Part shown: one piece after another, positions 33,206 through 42,466 of the stretch | Layout: each line of letters starts with the position of its first letter | Position numbering within the stretch: the first letter of the stretch is position 1 | Notes under the pieces: model-generated | Database searches by the model: none | Told to the model about the DNA's origin: nothing | The model's input: only the letters and a program-made list of their open reading frames with translations | Made by a program: the position numbers and the translations under genes | Assembly (NCBI GenBank): GCA_003223835.1 | Contig: QHWR01000120.1 | Coordinates: 1 to 44,823 of the forward strand | Reading direction: 5' to 3' | Length of the DNA stretch: 44,823 nucleotides | Source: Acidobacteriota bacterium | GTDB lineage: Bacteria > Acidobacteriota > Vicinamibacteria > Vicinamibacterales > 2-12-FULL-66-21

Positions 33206-35059
33206 ATGCCGGGAATCGTGGGACTGGTGACGCAGATGCCGGCCGCGCGCGCGCAACTGGAACTCGCGCGCATGGTCGAAGCGATCGATCACGAGCCGTT
33301 TTACGACACGGGCGCGTGGTGCGACGAGCGCGCGGGCGTGTACGTCGGGTGGACGGCCCGGAAGGGCCCCTTCTCCGGCGCGATGCCCCTGGCGAACGAG
33401 CGCGGCGACGTCGTTCTCGTGTTTTCAGGCGAGGAGTTCTCGCGCGATCACGCCGGCCGGGAAGGCCCCGGCTATCTCGTGCGCGCGGCGGAAAAGGACT
33501 CCGCGTTTCCGGCGAGCTTGAACGGACGATTCCATGGCGTGTTGATCGATCGGAGGCGCGGAACCTCGACGCTCTTCAACGACCGGTACGGAATGCACCG
33601 GCTCTACGTCCATCAATCCCGCGACGCCTTCTATTTTGCTGCCGAAGCGAAGGCGATCCTCGCCGTGCGCCCGGAGCTTCGCACGCTCGACGCGCGAGGG
33701 CTCGGCGAATTCCTCACCTGCGGCTGCGTCCTCGAGAATCGCTCGCTGTTCGAGAACGTCGGCGTCCTGCCGGCCGGCGCGGCGTGGGCCTCCAGGAACG
33801 GTTCGCTCGAACGGAAGGCGAGCTACTTCACACCCCGGGAGTGGGAGCAGCAGACCATCCTCGAGCCGGAGGCGTACTACCGCGAGGTGCGGCGGGTCTT
33901 CTCGACCAGCCTGCCTCGATACTTCGAAGCGCGCGAGCCGATTGCGTTGTCGCTGACCGGCGGGCTCGACACTCGGATGATCATGGCCTGGCACAAGCCC
34001 GCGGCCGGATCGCTGCCCTGTTACACCTTCGGCGGGATGTTCCGCGATTGTCATGACGTGCGTGTCGCGCGCGAAGTCGCGCGGACGTGCGGTCAGCCTC
34101 ACGAGGTCATTCCCGTCGCCGAGGACTTTCTTCTGCGGTTCCCGGAGTACGCCGAACGCGCCGTCTACCTGACGGACGGCTGCGTGGACGTGAGCCGCTC
34201 GCCCGACCTGTACGTCAACGAGAAGGCGCGCGCCATCGCGCCGATCCGCATGACCGGCAATTACGGGGGAGAGGTGCTTCGCCGGGTCCGCGCGTTCAAG
34301 CCCGTGCCGCCGCTGCCGGGCTTGTTCGACGCCGGCGTCCTCCCGCACGTGGACAAGGCATCGGCGACGTACGGGTCGCTGCTGCAGGAACATCCGCTGT
34401 CGTTCGCGGTGTTCCGCCAGGCGCCGTGGCACCACTACGGCCTGCTGGCGCTCGAGCAGACGCAGCTCTCGCTGCGGTCGCCGTACCTCGACAACGACTT
34501 CGTCCGGACGATCTTCCGCGCGCCGCAATCGACGCTCGCGAACAACGACGTCTGTCTGCGGCTGATTGGCGACGGCGATCAACGTCTCCGCCGCATTCGC
34601 ACCGACCGGGGGCTGGCCGGTGCCGAAGGATTCTCGTCGTCGGTGTCGCGGCAGGTGCTCGAGTTCACGTTCAAAGCGGAGTACGCGTACGACTACGGCA
34701 TGCCCCAATGGATCGCGGGCATCGATCACGCCTTCTCGCCGCTGCGGCTCGAGCGGCTCTTCCTCGGACGCCACAAGTTCTATCACTTCCGCGTCTGGTA
34801 CCGTGACGCGCTTGCGGGTTACGTTCGCGACATGCTGCTCGATTCCCGATCGCTCGCGAGGCCGTACGTCCAGCGCAAGCGTGTCGAGGCGATCGTGCAG
34901 GCTCACACGACCGGCACCCGAAACTACACCACGGCCATCCACAAGCTCCTGACGCTGGAGCTTCTGCACCGCCTCTTCCTCGACCGCCCATCCGTTTCAG
35001 AGACTCACATTCCTGCTGTTCAGGAACTTCACCCAGTGTCCGTCCCGGGGGGACGATGA
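33206..35059 (+). CDS. Asparagine-synthase-like amidotransferase lacking the N-terminal Cys
   Basis: A 617-residue class II glutamine amidotransferase/asparagine synthetase homologue. The N-terminal glutaminase-like domain (MPGIVGLV, GRFHGVLIDRRRG, FNDRYGMHRLY, FAAEAKAIL) has Pro2 where the catalytic Cys2 is required, so it cannot hydrolyse glutamine in the normal way. The synthetase domain has a PP-loop SLTGGLDTR (residues 249-256), YTFGG, RMTGNYGGEVLRR and LRSPYLDNDF. Such proteins may use free ammonia or another amine as nucleophile, or form an amide on the polymer. Not obviously a housekeeping AsnB. It starts 16 bases after the GNAT-like gene. Confidence 0.85.
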   Translation: MPGIVGLVTQMPAARAQLELARMVEAIDHEPFYDTGAWCDERAGVYVGWTARKGPFSGAMPLANERGDVVLVFSGEEFSRDHAGREGPGYLVRAAEKDSAFPASLNGRFHGVLIDRRRGTSTLFNDRYGMHRLYVHQSRDAFYFAAEAKAILAVRPELRTLDARGLGEFLTCGCVLENRSLFENVGVLPAGAAWASRNGSLERKASYFTPREWEQQTILEPEAYYREVRRVFSTSLPRYFEAREPIALSLTGGLDTRMIMAWHKPAAGSLPCYTFGGMFRDCHDVRVAREVARTCGQPHEVIPVAEDFLLRFPEYAERAVYLTDGCVDVSRSPDLYVNEKARAIAPIRMTGNYGGEVLRRVRAFKPVPPLPGLFDAGVLPHVDKASATYGSLLQEHPLSFAVFRQAPWHHYGLLALEQTQLSLRSPYLDNDFVRTIFRAPQSTLANNDVCLRLIGDGDQRLRRIRTDRGLAGAEGFSSSVSRQVLEFTFKAEYAYDYGMPQWIAGIDHAFSPLRLERLFLGRHKFYHFRVWYRDALAGYVRDMLLDSRSLARPYVQRKRVEAIVQAHTTGTRNYTTAIHKLLTLELLHRLFLDRPSVSETHIPAVQELHPVSVPGGR

Positions 35060-35060
35060 G

Positions 35061-38000
35061 ATGTTGAAGACTGCCCTGAGGCTCGCCGCGATCTCGTTCG
35101 TCGTCTTTCCGGTTTCGGTGTCGGCTCAACCCGTTCAGTTCAGTACGCATAGAGATTACCCGAGCGGCTACGGTCCGGCGTCGATCGCGACAGGCGATGT
35201 CAACGGCGACGGGATCCGGGACCTCGCGGTCGCGAATCGGTTGGACGACAGCGTCGCCGTTCTCCTGGGCAACGCCGACGGCAGCTTCCAGCGTCCGGTG
35301 TCGGTGTATCTGGGGCCAAACAGCAGTCCTTGCTCCGTCGGCATCGGAGATTTCAACCGGGACGGCCGCCTGGATCTCGCGGTCGCCAATTCAGGAGCGA
35401 ACACCGTCTCGATTCTTCCGGGCAACGGCGACGGCACGTTCCAGCCGGCGTTGTCGCTTGCGGCCGGGACGGGCCCGGCGTCGCTGGCCGTGGCGGACTT
35501 CAACGGTGACGGCAAGTCAGACCTCGCCGTTGCCAACACCGGATCGAACGATCTCTCCATCATCCTCGGCAACGGGGACGGAACATTCCAGCCCGCACAG
35601 CGCTGGGTGACGGACGCGGGCCCGTCGTTCGTCGCGGTCGCGGATTTCAATCGCGACACCAAACCCGATCTGGCCGTCGTCAATTCGGGTTCCGGGACGA
35701 TCTCGGTGCTCCTGGGTAATGGCGACGGCACGTTCCAGGCGCCCTCGACGTTCGGTGCGGGCGGCACGCACGTCGGGTCGATTGCCGTCGGCGACTTCAA
35801 CGGCGATGGGGCGCAGGATCTCGCCGTGACGAACACCGATGCGAACACGGTGTCGGTGCTCGCGGGCAACGGCGACGGCACGTTCCAGCCGTTGCGCGAC
35901 TTCGACGCGGGGCAGGGAGGACCTCGCGATCGCCAACGGCGGCAGCGCCGGCATGGACGGCGCGAGCACGGTCTCGGTACTCGCCGGCGCCGGCGACGGC
36001 ACCTTCGGCGCGCCGCACGCGTTTGCCGTGGGCAGCGTCTCCAGCGCGCTCGCGGCGGGGAACTTCAACGGAGATGCGATCTCGGATCTCGCCGTCGCCA
36101 ACAGTTATTCGACGACCGTGTCGGTGTTGCTGGGAACGAGCGTTGGAAGTTTTCCGGCCGCGTTGACGCTTGACGTCGGGCTCAACCCCGAGGGGCTCAC
36201 GACCGCGGATTTCAACGGCGACGGCCATCCGGATCTTGCCGTGAGCAACGCGGGCTCCGACAGCGTTTCCGTGATGCTGGGAAACGGCGACGGCACCTTT
36301 CAACCGCCGCTGACGTTCCCAGCCGGTGCGGCCCCCGTGTTCGTGACGACGGCCGACGTCAATCGCGACGGCAAGCCCGATCTGATCTGCGCCAACTACG
36401 GCGCGCACGACTATTACTCCGCGACGGTCGCGAGCACGGTCTCGGTCCTGCTCGGCAACGGTGACGGAACGTTCGGGTTGCCGCGGACGTTCCAGGCCGG
36501 CCCCGGTCCGCATGGCATCGCGGTCGGCGACTTCAATCGCGATGGCATCCCGGACCTTGCCGTCGCGGACCTCGGTCCCTACCCGAACCGCGCCACGACC
36601 GTGGCCGTGTTGATCGGCGCGGGCGATGGCACGTTCGGTGCGCCCCGGTTCTTCGACGCCGGCCACGCGCTGACCGGCGTCGCCGTCGGCGACTTCAACC
36701 GCGACGGCGTGGACGACCTGGCGCTCAGCAGCGGCGGCGATGCGACGGTGTCGGTCCTCCTCGGCAACGGCAACGGGACCTTCGCGCCGAAGGCGAGCTT
36801 CGGCGCGGGCAGCTCGCCGAAGTCGGTCGCGGTCGGCGACTTCAACGGCGATCAAATCCCGGACCTCGCCGTCGCCGACCACTGGTCCGACACGGTATCG
36901 GTGCTGCTCGGCAACGGCGACGGGACGTTCCAGCCACGGCGCACGTTCGAGACCGGCCGCAATCCCGCGTGGATCAGCGTCGCGGATCTCGACGGCGACG
37001 GCGTGCAGGACCTGGCGATCGCGAATTGGTTTGCGACGACGGTTTCCGTGCTGTTGGGCAACGGGGATGGCACGTTCCGCTATGGGGTCCAGTTCGGCGC
37101 CGGCGCGGCGCCGGAGAAGGTCGTCGTGGCCGACTTCAACGAGGACGGCCAGCCGGATCTCGCGGTCGCGAATTATTTCGGCCGGAGCGTCTCCGTGCTG
37201 ATCGACACGACGTACACGGCGCGCGTCGCGACGCCGTCGTTCAGTCCGGCCGGCGGGACGTACGTCGGCGGGCTGACCGTCACGATCGGCGTGACGACCC
37301 AGGGTGCGGTGATTCACTTCACGATCGACGGCAGCGCGCCGACGCTGGCGTCCCCCGTGTACGCGGGTCCGCTGCCGATCGGGAAGACGACGATCGTCCG
37401 CGCGGCGGCCTTCGCGAGCGGGATGACCGCCAGCGAGGTCGCGCAAGCCGCCTACGTCATCAAAGCGTTCGCTCCGACGTTCACGCCTTCGTCCGGCACG
37501 TATGTTGAGTCGGTCACCGTCACGCTTGCCAGCGCGACAGGCGGCGCGACGATCCGTTACACGACGGATGGCAGTGCGCCGTCAGCATCGTCGCCCGCCT
37601 ACACCGCTCCGATCGCGCTCGCGCGCAACACGACCGTCCGCGCGATCGCCGTCGCGAGCGGGATGGCGGCGAGCGACGAAGCCGTCGCCGCTTACCACGT
37701 GCGCGTGGCCTCGCCGGCCTTCAGCGCGCCTGGCGGGACGTACGATCAGCCGCAGACCATCTCCATCCGCACGACCACCGCCGGCGCGACGATCTACTTC
37801 ACGACCGACGGCAGCGCGCCGACGACGTCGTCCACGGTGTACACGAGTCCGATCTCCATCCCGCGGACGATGACCGTGCGCGCGATCGCGGTGGCCGGCG
37901 GCATGGACGACAGCGCCGTGTCCGGCGCGACCTACACCTTGCAGGCGGCGACGCCCACGTTCAATCCGCCCGCCGGAAATTACCTGCTGCCGCAGTTCGT

Positions 38001-38193
38001 CGCGATCGCCAGCGCCAGCCCGGGCGTGACGATCTACTACACCACCGATGGCAGCACGCCCACGACGTCGTCGACCCGGTACACGGGACCGATTCTCGTC
38101 GTCATGACGACCACGATCCGCGCGATCGCGGTCGCCCCCGGCTGGTCGCCGAGCGCCGTGGCGGCCGCCAGGTACACATTCCTCGTTCAGTAA
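35061..38193 (+). pseudogene. Secreted FG-GAP/chitobiase-C repeat protein, frameshifted near 35915 (4 C-terminal repeats)
   Basis: A very large exported protein: signal peptide to VSVSAQ, then about 14 VCBS/FG-GAP units (DFNxDGxxDLAVAN, SVLLGNGDGTFQ, a Ca-binding pattern that builds beta-propeller blades), then 4 chitobiase/beta-hexosaminidase C-terminal-type repeats (ATPxFxPAGGTY, YTTDGSTPTTSS, TTIRAIAVA). The frame changes between repeats 5 and 6: frame one ends GTFQPLRDFDAGQG and frame two resumes REDLAIAN. About 15 residues (xxVAVGDFNGDG) are missing, so a 3n+2 deletion fits. Both halves are otherwise clean. ATG 35061 lies 1 base after the previous stop. The role may be surface binding. 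Confidence 0.8.
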
Positions 38194-38270
38194 ACGCGTT
38201 GTAACCCGGTCGAAGCACTTCAGGGTCGTCGTCGCACGTCCTGAGCCTTCTCCAACTCCAGGGGGACCAG

Positions 38271-41200
38271 ATGATCAGCAGGTCAACATGGCAGGCGCTG
38301 TCGATTGCAGGGGGTCTGCTCTTGTCTTCACTCGGCGTGCTCACCAGCCCGGTCTCAGCTCAGACGCTGCAGTTCGGCACTCATAAGGACTACCCGACGG
38401 GTTACGGCCCCGGCTCCATCGCGGTCGGCGACCTCAACGGCGATGGACGCGCGGATCTCGCCGTCGCCGACGCGTTCAGCGATCTCGCTGCCGTGCTCTT
38501 CGGCAACGCGGACGGCAGCTTCCAGCCGCCGACGCTGATCTACCTCGGGCCGAGCAACAACCCGAGGTCGATCGCCATCGGCGACGTGAACAGGGACGGC
38601 AAGCCCGATCTCGTCGTCGCCAACGCCTTGGCGAATACCGTCGCCCTCATCCCGGGCAACGGCGACGGGACGTTTCAGCCGGCGGTGACGATCGCCGCGC
38701 CGGGAAGTCCCGTCTCGCTCGCGCTCGCGGATTTCAACGGCGATGGAAACCTCGATCTCGCGCTGGCCAATTCGGGGACGGGCAACGTGTCGGTGCTGCT
38801 GGGCAACGGCGACGGCACGTTCCAGGCCGCGCGCGTTCTCCAGGCCGACGCCGGTCCGGCCTTCGTCGCCGTGGCGGATCTCAATCGTGACGGCAAACCG
38901 GATCTCGTCGTCGCGAACAACGGGTCGGGGACCGTGTCGGTGCTGCTGGGCAACGGCGATGGGACCTTTCAGACCGCGCGCACCTTCGCGTCGGGCGCGG
39001 GAACTTCGTCGATCGGCATCGGAGACTTCAACAACGACGCCGTGCCGGACGTGGCCGCGACGAACAACGGCGCGAACAGCGTCGCCATCCTGCTCGGCAA
39101 CGGCGACGGGACACTGCAGGCGGCGCGGTCGTTCACGATCGGCAACGGTCCGAATTCCGTCGCCGTCGGCGACTTCAATCACGATGGGCGAGCCGACGTG
39201 GCGGTGGCCTCGTATCAGTCCGCGACGTCCACGGGCAAGTACCTGTCGGTCGCACTTGGGAACGGCGACGGCACGTTCCAGCCCCCCAAGACGTTCGCGG
39301 CGGGAGTCGAGAGCTTTGCGGTGACCGCCGGCGATTTCAACGCCGATGGCGTGCCGGATCTCGCGATCGCGAACTCGTTTTCGACGACCGTGTCGATCCT
39401 GCTCGGCAAGGGGGACGGGACGTTCCCGGCCGCGGCGTCGTACGCGACCGGACGGGATCCGGAGTCGGTGGTCGTCGCTGATTTCAACCGCGACGGCAAG
39501 CTCGACGTGGCGACCGCGAATGCCGGATCGAACACGGTGTCCGTTCTGCTGGGGAACGGCAACGGGACGTTCCAGAATCCCGTCTCGTTCGCGGCGAATC
39601 GTGGGCCGACGTCGGTCGCGCTCGGCGACTTCAATCGCGACGGCATCGTCGATCTGGTGGTCACGAACTACGGCACCGCGGACTACTACAACGACACCTT
39701 CGTCCTGTCGATGGTGTCGGTGCTGCTCGGCAACGGCGACGGCACGTTCCAGGCGCCGATGTCGTTCGAGGCGGGCCTCGGTCCCAACGAGGTCGCCGTC
39801 GGCGATTTCAACGGCGACGGCATTCAGGATCTCGCCGTCGCCGACTACGGTCCCGGCTCGACGCGCGGCACGACGGTGTCGGTGCTGCTCGGCAATGGCG
39901 ACGGGACGTTCAGGGCGCCGGTCGCCTACACGGTCGGCCATGCGCCGAGTTGTGTCACGGCCGGAGACTTCAACAAAGACGGGCGGCTGGATCTTGCCGT
40001 CTGCAATTACCAGGACAACAACGTCAGCATCCTGCTCGGCGCCGGCGACGGCACGTTCCAGGCGGCGGGCACCATCGCGGTCGGCAGCGCGCCGTGGAGG
40101 ATGGTCGTCGGCGACTTCGACGGCGATCACAATCCGGATCTCGCGGTCACGAGCCACTGGTCCGACATCATCTCCATCGTGCGAGGCAACGGCGACGGGA
40201 CGTTCCAGCCGCACGTCTGGTATCGGACCGACCGCGGGCCGACGGGCATTGCGGTGGCCGATTTCAACGGCGACGGCATCGCCGACCTCGCCGTCGCGGA
40301 CTACTTCTCGACGAACGTGTCGGTCCTGCTCGGCAACGGCAACGGCACGCTGCAGACATCCCAGGAGTTCGCGTCGGATCTGTCGCCGATGGGCGTCGTC
40401 GCGGCCGACTTCGACGGCGACGGGCAGCCGGATCTGGCGGTGGCGAACTACTTCGGCTTCACCGTAGCGGTCCTGATCAACAAGACGTTCGCGCCGCGTG
40501 CGGCGACGCCGACCATCGCGCCCGCGGGCGGGACGTTCGTCAATTCCGTCGTCGTGTCGCTGGCCGACGCCAGCGCCGGCGCCTCGATCTACTACACGAC
40601 CGACGGCAGCACGCCGACGACCACGTCGACGCTCTACAGCGGACCGATCACGCTGACCCAGACGACGACGATCAAGGCCATGGCAACCGCGGCCGGGATG
40701 ACCGACAGCGCGGTCGCGAGTGCCACGTACACGATTCAGCAGCCGGTGGCGGCGCCCACGTTCAGTCCAGCCGGAGGGACGTTCACCGGATCGGTGAGCG
40801 TGTCGATCGGCGACGCCACGAGTGGAGCGACTATCCACTACACGCTCGACGGGAGCACGCCGGGCGCCTCGTCGCCCACATACACCGGACCGATCACGCT
40901 GACGCAGACGACGACGATCAATGCGATGGCGACGGCGGCCGGGATGACCGACAGCGCGGTGGCGACAGCCTCGTACACGGTTCAACAGCCGGTGGCGACG
41001 CCCGCCTTCAGTCCCGCCGGCGGAACCTTCACCGGATCGGTGACGGTGTCGATCAGCGATGCCACAAGTGGAGCGACGATCTACTACACCACCGATGGAA
41101 ACACACCAACAAGGTCGTCCGCTGTCTATAGCGCACCGATCCTGGTCACGACGACCACGACGATCCGCGCGATGGCAGTCGCGAGCGGGATGGCCGACAG

Positions 41201-42443
41201 CGCCGTGGCGAGCGGCGTGTATACGATCCAGGTGGCGACGCCGGCATTCAGCCCGGGCGGCGCAACCTACACCGGATCCGTCACGGTATCGATCAGCGAC
41301 GCCACGAGCGGCGCAACCATCTACTACACCACCGACGGGAGCACGCCGACGACATCTTCGGCTGTCTATACCGCGCCCATCTCGGTGACGAAGACGACCA
41401 CGATCAAGGCAATCGCGGCGGCGAGCGGCATGATCAACAGCGCCGTGGCGAGCGCCACCTACACGATACGGGTCGCGACGCCCACATTCAGCCCGGCCGC
41501 TGGAACCTACACTGGATCGGCGACCGTGACGATCAGCGACGCGACCGCCGGCGCGACGATCTATTACACGACCGACGGCAGCACGCCGACCACGTCGTCA
41601 ACGGTCTACACCTCTCCGATCGCGGTCACGAAGAACACGACGATCCGCGCCCTCGCGGCCGCAGCCGGCATGGCAAACAGCGCCGTGGGCAGCGCAACCT
41701 ACACGATCCGTGTCGTGGCTCCCACGATGAACCCAGCGGCCGGCACGTATGTGGGCTCGGTGACGGTCGCGCTCAGTACGACAACTACCGGCGCAACGAT
41801 ACGGTATACGACGGACGGTACTGCGCCGACGTCATCGTCTCCAGCCTACACGGCGCCGATCGCCTTGACGCGAACGACGACGCTGCGCGCGATTGCGACG
41901 GCGCCAGGCATGGCTGACAGCACCGAGAAGAGCGGTGTCTACACTGTGAGGGCCGTGGCGCCGACGTTCAGTCCCGCTCCCGCCACGTACAACCAGCCGC
42001 AGTCGGTGACGCTGAGCACGACGACGAGCGGCGCGACGATTCGCTACACGACCGATGGCAGCACGCCGACGACGGCATCCGCACAGTACACGGGTCCGAT
42101 CTCGGTGACTCAGTCGACGACGATCAAAGCGATCGCCACGGCCCCGGGGCTCGCCGACAGCACCGTCGCCACCGGTGTTTACACCCTGCAGGCCGCGACG
42201 CCGACGTTCGATCCGCCGGGCGGCACGTACATCCTGCTGCAGTCGGTCTCGATCTCGGATGCGAGCCCCGGCACGACGATCTACTACACGACGGATGGGA
42301 GTACGCCGACCACCGCATCGACGAGGTACACCGGCCCGATCCTGCTGGTTCTCGGCACCACGACGATCAAGGCCATCGCCGTCGCGCCGGGCTGGTCTCA
42401 GAGCGCCGTGGCGAGCGCGACGTACCAGAACTTCCTCTTCTAG
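38271..42443 (+). CDS. Giant secreted FG-GAP/chitobiase-C repeat protein (14 propeller units, 8 C-terminal repeats)
   Basis: A 1390-residue exported protein with a signal peptide (SIAGGLLLSSLGVLTSPVSAQ). Residues about 30-740 contain 13 complete units ending in LLGNGDGTFQ-type motifs plus a final half unit (DFDGDGQPDLAVANYF), giving 14 DFNGDG-type turns, suitable for two seven-bladed propellers. Residues about 745-1390 hold 8 chitobiase-C-type repeats with YTTDGSTPTTSS. Repeats 3-5 are nearly the same and suggest recent duplication. No C-terminal anchor is seen. It is the intact tandem paralogue of the broken gene upstream. It has an AGGGGGACC ribosome site. It may bind the polymer or other glycans; unproven. 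Confidence 0.9.
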   Translation: MISRSTWQALSIAGGLLLSSLGVLTSPVSAQTLQFGTHKDYPTGYGPGSIAVGDLNGDGRADLAVADAFSDLAAVLFGNADGSFQPPTLIYLGPSNNPRSIAIGDVNRDGKPDLVVANALANTVALIPGNGDGTFQPAVTIAAPGSPVSLALADFNGDGNLDLALANSGTGNVSVLLGNGDGTFQAARVLQADAGPAFVAVADLNRDGKPDLVVANNGSGTVSVLLGNGDGTFQTARTFASGAGTSSIGIGDFNNDAVPDVAATNNGANSVAILLGNGDGTLQAARSFTIGNGPNSVAVGDFNHDGRADVAVASYQSATSTGKYLSVALGNGDGTFQPPKTFAAGVESFAVTAGDFNADGVPDLAIANSFSTTVSILLGKGDGTFPAAASYATGRDPESVVVADFNRDGKLDVATANAGSNTVSVLLGNGNGTFQNPVSFAANRGPTSVALGDFNRDGIVDLVVTNYGTADYYNDTFVLSMVSVLLGNGDGTFQAPMSFEAGLGPNEVAVGDFNGDGIQDLAVADYGPGSTRGTTVSVLLGNGDGTFRAPVAYTVGHAPSCVTAGDFNKDGRLDLAVCNYQDNNVSILLGAGDGTFQAAGTIAVGSAPWRMVVGDFDGDHNPDLAVTSHWSDIISIVRGNGDGTFQPHVWYRTDRGPTGIAVADFNGDGIADLAVADYFSTNVSVLLGNGNGTLQTSQEFASDLSPMGVVAADFDGDGQPDLAVANYFGFTVAVLINKTFAPRAATPTIAPAGGTFVNSVVVSLADASAGASIYYTTDGSTPTTTSTLYSGPITLTQTTTIKAMATAAGMTDSAVASATYTIQQPVAAPTFSPAGGTFTGSVSVSIGDATSGATIHYTLDGSTPGASSPTYTGPITLTQTTTINAMATAAGMTDSAVATASYTVQQPVATPAFSPAGGTFTGSVTVSISDATSGATIYYTTDGNTPTRSSAVYSAPILVTTTTTIRAMAVASGMADSAVASGVYTIQVATPAFSPGGATYTGSVTVSISDATSGATIYYTTDGSTPTTSSAVYTAPISVTKTTTIKAIAAASGMINSAVASATYTIRVATPTFSPAAGTYTGSATVTISDATAGATIYYTTDGSTPTTSSTVYTSPIAVTKNTTIRALAAAAGMANSAVGSATYTIRVVAPTMNPAAGTYVGSVTVALSTTTTGATIRYTTDGTAPTSSSPAYTAPIALTRTTTLRAIATAPGMADSTEKSGVYTVRAVAPTFSPAPATYNQPQSVTLSTTTSGATIRYTTDGSTPTTASAQYTGPISVTQSTTIKAIATAPGLADSTVATGVYTLQAATPTFDPPGGTYILLQSVSISDASPGTTIYYTTDGSTPTTASTRYTGPILLVLGTTTIKAIAVAPGWSQSAVASATYQNFLF

Positions 42444-42466
42444 GCTGGCAGGTCTCTGGGATCCTG

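Noticed and set aside
38355-40985. 876-codon minus-strand open frame with repeats
   Set aside because: Its repeats simply mirror the FG-GAP codon repeats of the opposite strand.
40500-42440. CRISPR-like regularly spaced DNA repeats
   Set aside because: The period equals the protein repeat length (about 80 codons), the frame is open throughout and the spacers are also coding and similar.
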